Below are positions 7,269-14,814 of a stretch of 62,621 nt of DNA, piece by piece; position 1 is the first letter of the stretch; every line of letters starts with the position of its first letter. This DNA is from Chryseosolibacter histidinae (lineage in GTDB: Bacteria; Bacteroidota; Bacteroidia; Cytophagales; Cyclobacteriaceae), in contig NZ_JAHESF010000038.1 of the NCBI RefSeq assembly GCF_018598225.1, positions 1-62,621 on the forward strand, written 5' to 3'. The position numbers and the translations under genes are program-made. Under the pieces are notes generated by a model that ran no database searches, was not told the origin of the DNA, and saw only the letters and a program-made list of their open reading frames with translations.

Positions 7269-8312
7269 ATGAGATGCAAGTACCAAATTTTTGTCAGCTC
7301 CACATATAGCGATCTGAAGGACGAAAGAGATTTAGTAATAAAAGCAATATTAGAAATGGGCCATATTCCTGTTGGGATGGAGATGTTTAGCGCTGATGAC
7401 GAAGAACAATGGAAATTAATAAAAAAACAGATAGATGACTGCGATTACTATGTCGTCATAGCAGCGTTCAGATATGGTTCAATGGACGGAGAAATAAGCT
7501 ATACTGAAAAGGAATATGATTATGCAACTCAAATAGGAGTTCCCACATTAGGATTCTTGATTGACGATACGGTAAGCTGGCCGGCTGACAAAGTAGATAA
7601 AGAGGCATTGAAGGTCACTAAGCTAAACGATTTTAAAACGAAAATAAAAAGAAAACTCATTCGCTTTTGGACAAGCAAGGAGGACCTATATGGAAAGGTT
7701 TCAATTTCCCTAATGAAACAGTTTGCTACAAATCCAAGAATTGGCTGGGTTCGAGCAAATGAACATACCGGACCAGAAGTACTTTCCGAAATCTCACGAC
7801 TGAGTAAAGAGAACGCTGATTTGCGTACGAATCTCAGCGCCATTAAGGCGGAAAGACGAGAAGAGGAAATGGAAAAAAACAGAAAAACTATCGAAGTATT
7901 GAAGCATAACCAAAGGCGAATTTCCTTCTTTTATCAATATGGAATGCATTGGGAAAACACAAGCGTGTACACTTTGTTCGATATCTTCAACGCACTAGCA
8001 CCGGAGTTAATGATTGAAAATAGTACCAAAGGATCTGCGAGGGTAATAGGAATATCGAAGAATCCGGATACAACAAGAAAATTAAGAAAGCCTTGGGAGA
8101 TACCGTCAAATACAATCAGAAAAATACTGGCTGACTTAAATGTGCTTGATCTGATTGAGCCCTCTGCAAAGAGGCACAAAATAAGTGACGACAATGAGTA
8201 TTGGACAATGACATCGTTTGGTAAGCTGATATTCAAGGAAGTTCGAAAGGAAGTTTTAGAAAAGAATCTACAACTTGATACTCAAAAAGACGAGGATGAG
8301 GATGATAAATAA
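7269..8312 (+). CDS. DUF4062 protein with coiled coil and C-terminal winged-helix-like domain
   Basis: The protein has 347 residues. Residues 3-120 are a DUF4062 domain with its diagnostic openings: YQIFVSSTYSDLKDERDLV, then MGHIPVGMEMF, CDYYVVIAAFRYGS and SYTEKEYDYATQIGVPTLGF. The alternating strand-helix pattern looks Rossmann-like and recalls TIR-type folds; that comparison is inference. Residues 170-225 form a charged coiled coil. Residues 225-340 look like a winged helix (IPSNTIRKILADLNVLDLIE, then EYWTMTSFGKLIFKEV), ending in an acidic tail. DUF4062 occurs fused to signalling and STAND modules. The ATG at 7269 immediately precedes the domain. Two downstream genes have similar winged helices, suggesting one three-protein system. 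Confidence 0.85.
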   Translation: MRCKYQIFVSSTYSDLKDERDLVIKAILEMGHIPVGMEMFSADDEEQWKLIKKQIDDCDYYVVIAAFRYGSMDGEISYTEKEYDYATQIGVPTLGFLIDDTVSWPADKVDKEALKVTKLNDFKTKIKRKLIRFWTSKEDLYGKVSISLMKQFATNPRIGWVRANEHTGPEVLSEISRLSKENADLRTNLSAIKAERREEEMEKNRKTIEVLKHNQRRISFFYQYGMHWENTSVYTLFDIFNALAPELMIENSTKGSARVIGISKNPDTTRKLRKPWEIPSNTIRKILADLNVLDLIEPSAKRHKISDDNEYWTMTSFGKLIFKEVRKEVLEKNLQLDTQKDEDEDDK

Positions 8313-8451
8313 GAAAACAATTGACAGACCCGGCTTCAACGGCGTAATCCGAAGACTGTAACTACGATGAAGGGTGAAAAGATGACCGTGGTATGTTATG
8401 GGTAAAAATCTTACACGCCAGTAATTGAATGTTTGACAAAAAGTGTGTTTA

Positions 8452-9582
8452 ATGAATGAGTTCTCGTCTTTTTTAGGTGCAGTTAAGAAGAGCGAGAGAA
8501 CAGATCAATACTTGATTCTCGCGGCTTTGTATTGCTTAGGTGCTCATACCCAGCCGATAACCGCCAGTCAAATAACATCTCTTCTAAAACTTCATCTTGG
8601 TTCTAACACCCCTTCAAATGTGTCTGCGAGTCTTAGGAAATACGAAGGCCTTGTCGCACCGACTCACAACGGCTCACCAATACCTTGGTCACTAACACCA
8701 CTTGGATTAAGTAGACTGCGACTGTTAAGTGGTCTCCAACTCAAATCAGAGGCGGACTCCAAGGAATTTGAAACTGATATTGGAATTATTTGCGCATTAG
8801 AATTTCCGGAACTCGCAGCGGTAATAAATACATTTAGCGAGACGGAATGGAAAGAGCTGCCGAATCCTCAGTATACTCACGTCTACAGAGAATCCAGCAT
8901 TAAAACAAAGGAAGGTGTATCACTGAGGGTGATTGCCACTACTTCAACGTCAATGGGGCTTACCGCAGCTGCGATTGCAACAACCCAATTAATCATGCAA
9001 TTCAAACCTCGAATTGTGGTTATGATAGGAATAGCAGCAGGCACTCGTTCGGGGGGTAAGGAATTTGGCGATATTCTCACGGCAGATCCAAGCATCGATT
9101 ATAATTCTGGTAAAGTGGTGGACGAGGATGGAATTAGAGGATTTCAACCAGATCCTTATCCCATTGGCCTTAATCCACGCCTTCGGAGCGTACTTGCTCG
9201 ATATCGCGGAAATCATTCAATATTTGATAAGATTCGAAGCAGATGGAACGGAACACCTCCACCAAAATCAAATCACCTCCACGTCGGCCCACTCGGAGCT
9301 GCAGACCAAGTCATTGACGATGCAACTCGAATTATTGAAATACAAAAAAATTGGCGTAAGTTAATAGGAGTAGAAATGGAGACTTACGGTGTCTATCGAG
9401 CGGTGCACGAAGCGCCTGAACCGAAGCCGCGAGTAGTATCCTTCAAGTCTGTATGTGATTTTGCTGCAGAAAAGACGGATTCATGGCAAGAGTATGCCGC
9501 ATTTACGGCGGCAGAGTTTGCATTCCAGTTCCTAAAGAATGAGTGGACTGCTCTTTGGCCTAATAAAATCGAAACTTCATAA
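8452..9582 (+). CDS. Winged-helix plus nucleoside phosphorylase-superfamily effector-like protein
   Basis: The protein has 376 residues. Residues 15-95 look like a winged helix: SERTDQYLILAALYCLGAH, ITASQITSLL, SNTPSNVSASLRKY and PWSLTPLGLSRL. Residues 105-370 are a PNP/UDP phosphorylase-superfamily domain with FETDIGIICALEFPELAAV, PRIVVMIGIAAGTRS, HVGPLGAADQVI, IGVEMETYGVYRA and SFKSVCDFAAEKTDSWQEYA. The EMETYG glutamate and the CDF aspartate match the substrate-binding and catalytic positions of nucleosidases, so the enzyme should be active on a nucleoside or nucleotide. Such domains act as effectors in NLR-like immune proteins. ATG 8452 is preferred to the in-frame GTG at 8443. The next gene begins 2 nt after the stop. 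Confidence 0.85.
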   Translation: MNEFSSFLGAVKKSERTDQYLILAALYCLGAHTQPITASQITSLLKLHLGSNTPSNVSASLRKYEGLVAPTHNGSPIPWSLTPLGLSRLRLLSGLQLKSEADSKEFETDIGIICALEFPELAAVINTFSETEWKELPNPQYTHVYRESSIKTKEGVSLRVIATTSTSMGLTAAAIATTQLIMQFKPRIVVMIGIAAGTRSGGKEFGDILTADPSIDYNSGKVVDEDGIRGFQPDPYPIGLNPRLRSVLARYRGNHSIFDKIRSRWNGTPPPKSNHLHVGPLGAADQVIDDATRIIEIQKNWRKLIGVEMETYGVYRAVHEAPEPKPRVVSFKSVCDFAAEKTDSWQEYAAFTAAEFAFQFLKNEWTALWPNKIETS

Positions 9583-9584
9583 AC

Positions 9585-10196
9585 ATGGCAAAACAAGGCA
9601 AAGCAATTGACGACCCCGAAATTATCGCAATAAGTCAAGTCTACGCCGCACTAAAAGATTTGGACGCAGATGCGCGTTCTCGTGTGTTAGTTTACGTTGC
9701 TGGAAAGTTCAGCATCACAAACACGATCGGTGCAGGGAAGGAAATCTCACATGAAATTCCCGTTACCCAACCTGAAGCAGTTACAGTGGCAATTGATGAT
9801 GAACTTGAGGGTATAAGTCCGGCTGGAAAGAAGTGGATTGCAAGAAATGGAATCAAACCTTCAGCCTTAGGGTCTATTTTCAGTCTTGGCATTGATGAAA
9901 TAGACTTGGTGTCAAAATCCGTTCCAGGGAGCAAGAAAGCTCAACGGATGAGGAATGTCTTTCTTTTGAAAGGCGTGTCTGCCTATCTGGGAACTGGAGC
10001 TGCGAGATTTACACACGAACAAATAAAAGAGACATGTCTTCATTATGATGCTTGGGATGGACCCAATTTCGCCAATATTTTCAAAACAATGTCTGCCGAA
10101 GTATCTGGAAATAAAGAAAGCGGATACACGCTAACTGCGAAAGGTCTTTCAGAAGCAACAAGTCTCGTCAAAAGCATGACAGGACAAGAAGCCTAA
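9585..10196 (+). CDS. Unknown protein with C-terminal winged-helix-like domain, partner of the phosphorylase-type protein
   Basis: The protein has 203 residues and begins 2 nt after the preceding stop, so the two genes are almost certainly cotranscribed and probably translationally coupled. Residues 10-40 are helical (DPEIIAISQVYAALKDLDAD). Residues 75-115 read ELEGISPAGKKWIARNGI and IFSLGIDEIDLVSKSVPG. Residues 118-200 resemble the winged helix of the upstream gene: RMRNVFLLKGVSAYLG, FTHEQIKETCLHY, DGPNFANIFKTM and SGYTLTAKGLSEA align with it element by element. No enzymatic motif is visible. I do not recognise a named family; a sensor or regulator role is inferred only from the arrangement. 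Confidence 0.75.
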   Translation: MAKQGKAIDDPEIIAISQVYAALKDLDADARSRVLVYVAGKFSITNTIGAGKEISHEIPVTQPEAVTVAIDDELEGISPAGKKWIARNGIKPSALGSIFSLGIDEIDLVSKSVPGSKKAQRMRNVFLLKGVSAYLGTGAARFTHEQIKETCLHYDAWDGPNFANIFKTMSAEVSGNKESGYTLTAKGLSEATSLVKSMTGQEA

Positions 10197-10407
10197 CAGT
10201 AATCGTTGGCGGCCGGAGGTTAAGATGAAACAATGCCAACACACGCTGTGTGCTTCTGTGGGGTGTGGTCCAAAGTTGGAGTTTACGTTTTAAAAAAAAC
10301 ATTCGCATGGCACAGTTTTCGGAGTAGTCGAGCAAATCAGTCTCTCCCCCGTCGTTTGCCTTCCAAGCCGCAACGTAAAGTAGTCAAACGTTACAACTAT
10401 TCTCCAC

Positions 10408-11253
10408 ATGAAATTCTCGGAACGAATTGGAAAGAAACAACCTAGAGTTAACATTCAACTCGACTCAATGGACGATGAGTTAAGGAATGGGATATGGAAC
10501 GTTTTGACTGCATATATCATTGATCCGATGAAAACGAGACACGAACTTCAATACTCAGAATTTCGAGGATTGATCGAACATCTATGGTTTTCATTTTTTA
10601 AACAGCCCATGGATCAAATCCCAAGATTCACCGAAATAATTGCTGACAATCTGAGGAAAAGATTTTTTAAATGGGACTATTTAGAAGTGTATGATTTTAT
10701 TGACTTCCTGGTAGCGTCTGACATACCTAACGGCAGAGAATTCGCCGACTCGATGAATTTCATTTTGAAACGGGAGTTTTCAGGATATAGATTTGTAAAC
10801 GGACAGCTTTCTCCTATTACGAATGAAGGGGAAATTCTTGAGATAGAAAAAGCAATTTCATCAACCTCTCAACCTAGATTAAAAGGAGTAAATATTCACC
10901 TATCCGAAGCTTTAAACAAGTTGTCTGACAAGAAAAGTCCTGACTATCGTAACTCGATAAAAGAATCCATTTCTGCTGTTGAGGCTCTATGTCAACTCAT
11001 TGCTGGCGACAAAAAAACTGAGTTGGGGAAGGCATTAAAAGAACTAAAGGAAACGATTACAATTCATGGAGCCTTAGAACAAGGTTTCATAAAGATATAT
11101 GGATACACGAGTGACGGAGATGGCATTCGACACGCAATGTTAGAGGAATCTAATTTGGACCAAGAGGATGCATTGTTTATGTTAGTATCCTGCAGTGCTT
11201 TTATTAATTATTTGCAAACAAAGGCGATGAAGGCCGGAAAATTAATAGAGTAA
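10408..11253 (+). CDS. AbiJ-like abortive-infection protein (AbiJ N-terminal domain 4 type)
   Basis: The protein has 281 residues. Its start, MKFSERIGKKQPRVNIQLDS followed by MDDELRNGIWNVL, matches the N-terminal domain 4 found in AbiJ-type abortive-infection proteins. The middle (FRGLIEHLWFSFFKQPMDQI, FFKWDYLEVYDFIDFLV) is helical. The C-terminal part (SPDYRNSIKESISAVEALCQ, then GDGIRHAMLEESNLDQEDALF) looks like a HEPN-type helical bundle; the RHA-type motif near residue 240 resembles Rx4-6H-like HEPN sites but does not fit the classical spacing, so RNase activity is uncertain. It is on the same strand 211 nt after the third gene of the module and is visibly richer in A+T than core genes. 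Confidence 0.7.
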   Translation: MKFSERIGKKQPRVNIQLDSMDDELRNGIWNVLTAYIIDPMKTRHELQYSEFRGLIEHLWFSFFKQPMDQIPRFTEIIADNLRKRFFKWDYLEVYDFIDFLVASDIPNGREFADSMNFILKREFSGYRFVNGQLSPITNEGEILEIEKAISSTSQPRLKGVNIHLSEALNKLSDKKSPDYRNSIKESISAVEALCQLIAGDKKTELGKALKELKETITIHGALEQGFIKIYGYTSDGDGIRHAMLEESNLDQEDALFMLVSCSAFINYLQTKAMKAGKLIE

Positions 11254-11306
11254 GTTCGTCTAGGTGGACAGTAACAACCCTGGCCGGCGACTAGGGTTGG
11301 AGGCGG

Positions 11307-11450
11307 TCATTTTATTTTGCCTGATGCCCAAAGTAAATCATCTATGGATTTTGATGATTATTGTTGAATACGGCTGCTTTTTTTTATCTTCGGTGACCGA
11401 TTCCACGCCCCACCTGATCCGCTGATCACTAGCCCACTTGGAATCAAGTT
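11307..11450 (-). pseudogene. Decayed gene end (remnant B), homologous to the one at 6821-6955
   Basis: The minus strand reads DSKWASDQRIRWGVESVTED, a lysine run over an A8 tract, then AAVFNNNHQN in one frame and DDLLWASGKIK with TGA at 11307-11309 in another. At least two frameshifts are needed, so this is more decayed than remnant A. It has the same orientation as remnant A and lies about 4.5 kb away. Together they flank the defence module. Confidence 0.55.
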
Positions 11451-11529
11451 GATATTCCGAACAAACAATCACGCTTAGAAAATGTAATTTGATTCGACTA
11501 AGCTGGAACAATGGAACCCACCTTAATTT

Positions 11530-11712
11530 ATGAAAGCATTAGACCGCGCTATTTTCATTGGATTGATTTTTGCAGGCGTTGCGATATTCGGCAACTTCGA
11601 TAATTCACTGCTTGATTTTCTTGTAAAAGCATCAGCATTTCTTATTCCGATTGGATTATTGAATACTGATTGGAAGGAATGCAGCGTGGGTACGCAGGGT
11701 CACAAGCCTTGA
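11530..11712 (+). CDS. Small hypothetical membrane protein, possibly truncated
   Basis: A 60-residue frame starts at ATG 11530 and has two hydrophobic stretches, RAIFIGLIFAGVAIFG and FLVKASAFLIPIGLLN, consistent with two short membrane helices. The last 13 residues (ECSVGTQGHKP and neighbours) are unlike a normal ending and may come from unrelated sequence after a break. The family is not recognised. It lies downstream of remnant B and before a dispersed-repeat copy. Confidence 0.35.
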   Translation: MKALDRAIFIGLIFAGVAIFGNFDNSLLDFLVKASAFLIPIGLLNTDWKECSVGTQGHKP

Positions 11713-11775
11713 TGTCCGTGAGTTTTTATGCGGTTTGTCGGACTAAATATCAAATACAACATTGGTCCAAACGGA

Positions 11776-11945
11776 GTTTCCGGGACTCCGCGCTCTCGAA
11801 CGTATCCCATAGTCACGCAGCATTCCGGAGACGGGAGACACTGTGACGACGTGCTCACGAATTAGTACACCCTAACCGGTCAGGGGATCCTTCGTTCACG
11901 TGTCTTCCATTGTTCAAGATTCGGGCTCAGGATACCGGTTTCAGG
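11776..11945 (+). repeat. Dispersed intergenic repeat family, copy 3 (longest)
   Basis: This is the fullest copy. It runs from TTTCCGGGACTCCGCGCTC through GTCACGCAGCATTCCGGAG, CACGAATTAGTACACC and GGATCCTTCGTTCACGTGTC to GGCTCAGGATACCGGTTTCA. Its first half matches copy 2 and its second half matches copies 1 and 4. Confidence 0.7.
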
Positions 11946-12159
11946 AGGAGGTTCAGACGCAACCAGCGCCATTTTTAGTTCAAGCTCAGAAAGGGGTTTC
12001 AGGGGATGGTGATCAGGATACCGGTTAGGTTGCTGGTTCAAGAAGAAAGACAATCAGGATACCAGTCTCAGAAGATGAAAGCAACCAGCAACAACATTCC
12101 TCCGCGGCCCTCTGCGCCTCTCCGCGTCCTCCGCGGTTTTGCATTTCCTCCTACAACAG

Positions 12160-12191
12160 AAAAGCCACTCACATCTCTGCAGGTGGCTTTT
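12160..12191. terminator. Hairpin beyond the tRNA-Val repeat array, probable terminator
   Basis: AAAAGCCAC (12160-12168) pairs perfectly with GTGGCTTTT (12183-12191) around a 14-nt loop. It lies just beyond the last tandem unit on the tRNA's downstream side. The terminal A and T runs allow it to act in either direction. Confidence 0.55.
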
Positions 12192-12193
12192 AG

Positions 12194-12703
12194 TGGGAGC
12201 TGAGGGATTACTCGTACGCTCAGCCCATGCACACTTGCTCTAGTGAATCCCCCAGCCGCACACGCCGCGCTGGATTTCGAACCCCCGCCAACCCTTCGGT
12301 TCTCATCTCTCACATTGGCGTAAAATGAAAAAGTCGATACCCTATTATGATATCGACTTCTAAGTGGGAGCTGAGGGATTACTCGTACGCTCAGGCCATG
12401 CACACTTGCTCTCGTGAATCCCCAACCGCACATGCCGCGCTGGATTTCGAACCCCCGCCAACCCTTCGGTTCTCATCCCTCACATTGGCGTAAAATAAAA
12501 AAGTCGATACCGTATTATGGTATCGACTTCTAAGTGGGAGCTGAGGGATTACTCGTACGCTCAGCCATGCACACTTGCTCTCGTGAATCCCCAACCGCAC
12601 ATGCCGCGCTGGATTTCGAACCCCCGCCAACCCTTCGGTTCTCATCCCTCACATTGGCGTAAAATGAAAAAGTCGATACCCTATTATGATATCGACTTCT
12701 AAG
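12194..12703 (-). repeat. Three tandem ~170-bp units, each with the tRNA-Val 3' end and a terminator
   Basis: The units begin at 12194, 12365 and 12535 (171, 170 and 169 bp) and run up to the tRNA. Each starts with TGGGAGCTGAGGGATT, identical to the last 16 nt of the tRNA-Val gene in reverse complement. A 60-bp unrelated segment follows, then GGATTTCGAACCCCCGCC, a second sequence resembling the tRNA T-arm, and finally the AAGTCGATA hairpin that also terminates the intact tRNA. The units differ at only a few positions. No tRNA fold is complete in any of them. Confidence 0.85.
12670..12698 (-). terminator. Rho-independent terminator of tRNA-Val
   Basis: AAGTCGATA (12670-12678) pairs with TATCGACTT (12690-12698). 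On the minus strand the stem starts 6 nt after the tRNA 3' end and runs into a T-rich stretch (TTTTTCATTTT). Near-identical hairpins close the other two tandem units at about 12329-12358 and 12500-12529. Confidence 0.75.
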
Positions 12704-12778
12704 TGGGAGCTGAGGGATTCGAACCCCCGACCCTCTGCTTGTAAGGCAGATGCTCTGAACCAGCTGAGCTAAGCTCCC
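12704..12778 (-). tRNA. tRNA-Val (anticodon TAC)
   Basis: The minus strand folds as a standard tRNA. The acceptor stem GGGAGCT pairs with AGCTCCC, followed by discriminator A at 12704. The D-loop contains TAGCTCAGCTGGTTCAGAGC, the anticodon stem-loop is CTGC-CTTACAA-GCAG with anticodon TAC, and the T-arm is GGGGGTTCGAATCCC. CCA is not encoded. A UAC anticodon reads valine codons GUA and GUG. This gene separates the accessory block from the core region, and its 3' end is duplicated in the adjacent tandem units, as expected for an integration hot spot. Confidence 0.95.
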
Positions 12779-13171
12779 ATTTCCGTTCTAAACAGCTCCT
12801 TCTGACGCTGCTCCCTTGTTTTGGGACTGCAAATGTATAAGAGAAATCTATTTCTGCAAAAAAAGTTGAAAATTTTTGATGAGTCCACTGTCGAAGGTCC
12901 ACAGTCCACGGCCGTGTGGGTGATATAATTGGTTCACACTGTCGAAAAGTGGGGCGGCAAGCGTCGTGTTGCCTGGCAATCCTAATGGATTATTCTGCGG
13001 TTTTTTGGGTCCAACAGGGAAGACTCAGGAAAGACTCAGAGAAGACTCAGGGAAGACTCAGAGCATCTTTTGGCCTTTTTTGATGTTTTTGGGCCTTGAG
13101 ATGGACTATCTTATGATTTTTGGACCTGTAAGTTTCGCCCCGACGGAATTTGTCAGCGTTTTTGTCGGCTG
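12779..13171. other. Intergenic region with 11-nt tandem repeat and GTGGAC phrases
   Basis: The gap between the tRNA and the metalloprotease contains inverted TCCACnGTCCAC phrases at 12882-12916 and four 11-nt units AGACTCAGnnn at 13021-13064. A plus-strand frame across this region has no protein-like features and I reject it. Nothing else is recognised. Confidence 0.5.
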
Positions 13172-14401
13172 TCAATTTCCTTGCACTGCAAGCCTCTGCA
13201 AGCCGGTGAATGCCTGATGCCTCACCCTAATGGTGTAGATGCCTGCCTCCCATTGGGATACGTCGAGCATGGATTCCTGCTCTTTGACGTTGGCTTTCAA
13301 TAACACCTGCCCCATGGCATTCACTACCTCAACACTGGCGCCGGGATAGGCGGCCACATCAAACAGCAACGTCACCTTTTCCCTACCGGGATTCGGATAA
13401 CATGACAACACCTCGGTCAAAGGAACGTCTTCAGGACCAAGGCCATGAGATGTCCACAGGCTCAGCCGCCTGGGACTGTTCTCCAGAACGGTGCGCATGC
13501 GCATTACCTGGTTGCGGGTGAACATGTTCATGCAGGCATCACTGGTGTAATCCATAAAGTTCTCGTACATGACCCGAAGGGGGCCATTACAAGAGGCCGT
13601 TTCGGTGCAGGAGTAGGAAGCCGCGCCGGAGCCTGGTGTATCTTCACAATAGTCTGTGTAACTACAGCCGCCATTTCCCCAGGTATGCAACAATCCCAGA
13701 AAGTGACCGGTCTCATGGGTAAGGGTTCTGCCCTGGCTGGAGTCCCATGTTTCGAATCCTTTGCCAAAGAACTTGTAGTTCAGCAGCACCCCATCCGTGA
13801 GGCGGTCGTCGCTTGCGCTCTCAAGACCGGGAAGTGATGACACCGGAAACTGTGCTGATCCTGCATAATATGGAGCGCCGCGTCCCATGTCCATCACCCA
13901 AACGTTCATATAATCTTCGGCGGGCCAGTAGCTGAGCTTCTTCACATCTTCTTTGGCATTGCTGGCATCTACACGCACAATTCCATTGGTAGGCCTGCCA
14001 TCCGGGTCTTCTTTGGCAAGCACAAACTCGATGCGGGCATCGGCGGCTACACCTTTGAAAAAGGCAGGGGTGCGAATAGTGTCTGCATTTCGCCTGCGGA
14101 AGTCTTCGTTCAAGGTCTGTATCTGCTCGAAGATCTGGGCGTCGGCAATGTTGGAGCCTTGCCCTAACGGTTCGCCCAGGTGGATCACATGCACTACCAC
14201 AGGAATACGATAGATCGTCCAGGTGTTGCTTGTCAGGCTGGTGTTGCCTTGTATCTTCGAAGCCTGCACCAACCGTTGCCCGAACGGAGCCGGCGCGGGT
14301 ATTTCAGCGCCACATTTCTCCTGTGCCCAAACAGGAATATAAAACAGATTACATGTGAACAATACGGCGATTACCGTAGCGATGTAAACATTCGGTCTCA
14401 T
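13172..14401 (-). CDS. Secreted M43-type (pappalysin/cytophagalysin-like) zinc metalloprotease with T9SS sorting domain
   Basis: From ATG 14401 the protein has 409 residues. It opens with a signal peptide (MRPNVYIATVIAVLFTCNLF, ending near VWAQ). The catalytic domain carries the extended zinc motif HETGHFLGLLH (HExxHxxGxxH), preceded by RIPVVVHVIHLGE and followed by the Met-turn region ENFMDYTSDACMNMFT, typical of family M43. The C-terminal ~75 residues (LSCYPNPGREKVTLLF, GQVLLKANV, WEAGIYTIRV) form a type A T9SS sorting domain, so export through the outer membrane is expected. An upstream in-frame start at 14530 would bury the signal peptide and is not preferred. Likely an extracellular protease; its substrate is unknown. 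Confidence 0.9.
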   Translation of the reverse strand: MRPNVYIATVIAVLFTCNLFYIPVWAQEKCGAEIPAPAPFGQRLVQASKIQGNTSLTSNTWTIYRIPVVVHVIHLGEPLGQGSNIADAQIFEQIQTLNEDFRRRNADTIRTPAFFKGVAADARIEFVLAKEDPDGRPTNGIVRVDASNAKEDVKKLSYWPAEDYMNVWVMDMGRGAPYYAGSAQFPVSSLPGLESASDDRLTDGVLLNYKFFGKGFETWDSSQGRTLTHETGHFLGLLHTWGNGGCSYTDYCEDTPGSGAASYSCTETASCNGPLRVMYENFMDYTSDACMNMFTRNQVMRMRTVLENSPRRLSLWTSHGLGPEDVPLTEVLSCYPNPGREKVTLLFDVAAYPGASVEVVNAMGQVLLKANVKEQESMLDVSQWEAGIYTIRVRHQAFTGLQRLAVQGN

Positions 14402-14601
14402 ATTCCTCTTTGAGTTAAAATGGCGAACCCTAACGCTTACGCGGATGAAAGTATCAAGGTTGTATGTTTTAGTAACATGTTTGATGCAAAACGTTGGATT
14501 GGTGTTGAGATAAAAAAACAAGCGAGTCAAAATTGAGCGTTTCGTTATTGTAGATGGGCGTGTCTATTTCGCCCCTTTGGGGCTTGGGCGTGCCTCGTTA
14601 T

Positions 14602-14634
14602 AAAAAGCGTAGGGCTTGCACCCTACGCTTTTTT
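14602..14634. terminator. Bidirectional Rho-independent terminator
   Basis: AAAAAGCGTAGGG (14602-14614) pairs with CCCTACGCTTTTTT (14621-14634) around a 6-nt loop. It is G+C-rich at the core and has A and T runs on both sides, so it can terminate on either strand. It lies downstream of the minus-strand DUF2723 gene. Confidence 0.8.
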
Positions 14635-14774
14635 ATTGACGCCCTTTCAGGGCTGAAATGAGTGAGCACTCTTTCAATTCAGAAACACGTCCAATGAGAA
14701 TGCGTTGATCCATCCTTATACCAGGTGTCTGGCAGGGTCAGCCTTTTTCAGAACCCGTTTAAGGAAAAGACTCC

Positions 14775-14810
14775 GAACGGCCGTGGACCGTGGACTGTCG
14801 ACTGTGGACT
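14775..14810. repeat. GTGGACC-phrase repeat at the DUF2723 stop codon
   Basis: CGGCCGTGGACCGTGGACTG continues into TCGACTGTGGACT, a run of diverged 7-8 nt phrases. It ends 4 nt before the DUF2723 stop codon (14815 on the minus strand). The same phrase occurs at 12882-12916, 21607-21636 and 21840-21875. Confidence 0.65.
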
Positions 14811-14814
14811 ATTC

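Larger units (their letters stand above)
11713..12193. other. Intergenic region with dispersed repeat and short-phrase repeats
   Basis: No gene is supported. The gap holds copy 3 of the dispersed repeat (11776-11945), several CAGGATACC(G/A)GT phrases between 11920 and 12080, a CTCTGCGnCCTCnGCG run at about 12100-12140, and a hairpin at 12160-12191. Confidence 0.5.
14402..14814. other. Intergenic region with terminator and short-phrase repeat
   Basis: No gene is seen. A strong bidirectional hairpin occupies 14602-14634, flanked by smaller GCCCC/GGGGC and GCCCT/AGGGC palindromes. GTGGACCGTGGACTGTCGAC-type phrases at 14775-14810 lie directly next to the stop codon of the DUF2723 gene. Confidence 0.5.

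Noticed and set aside
1-12193. Complete prophage or integrative element
   Set aside because: The region looks accessory and ends at a tRNA gene, but no integrase, relaxase or phage structural gene was found, and a left boundary is not visible.
12194-12703. Possible CRISPR array
   Set aside because: The units are ~170 bp and nearly identical throughout, so there are no short repeats separated by unique spacers, and no cas gene is present.
12068-12902. Several frames across the tRNA and tandem units
   Set aside because: They translate tRNA and repeat sequence (ending in the familiar RVGGSNPSAPT reading of a tRNA 3' end) and are not proteins.
12966-13217. 83-codon plus-strand frame
   Set aside because: It contains the 11-nt tandem repeat and overlaps the end of the metalloprotease gene on the other strand.
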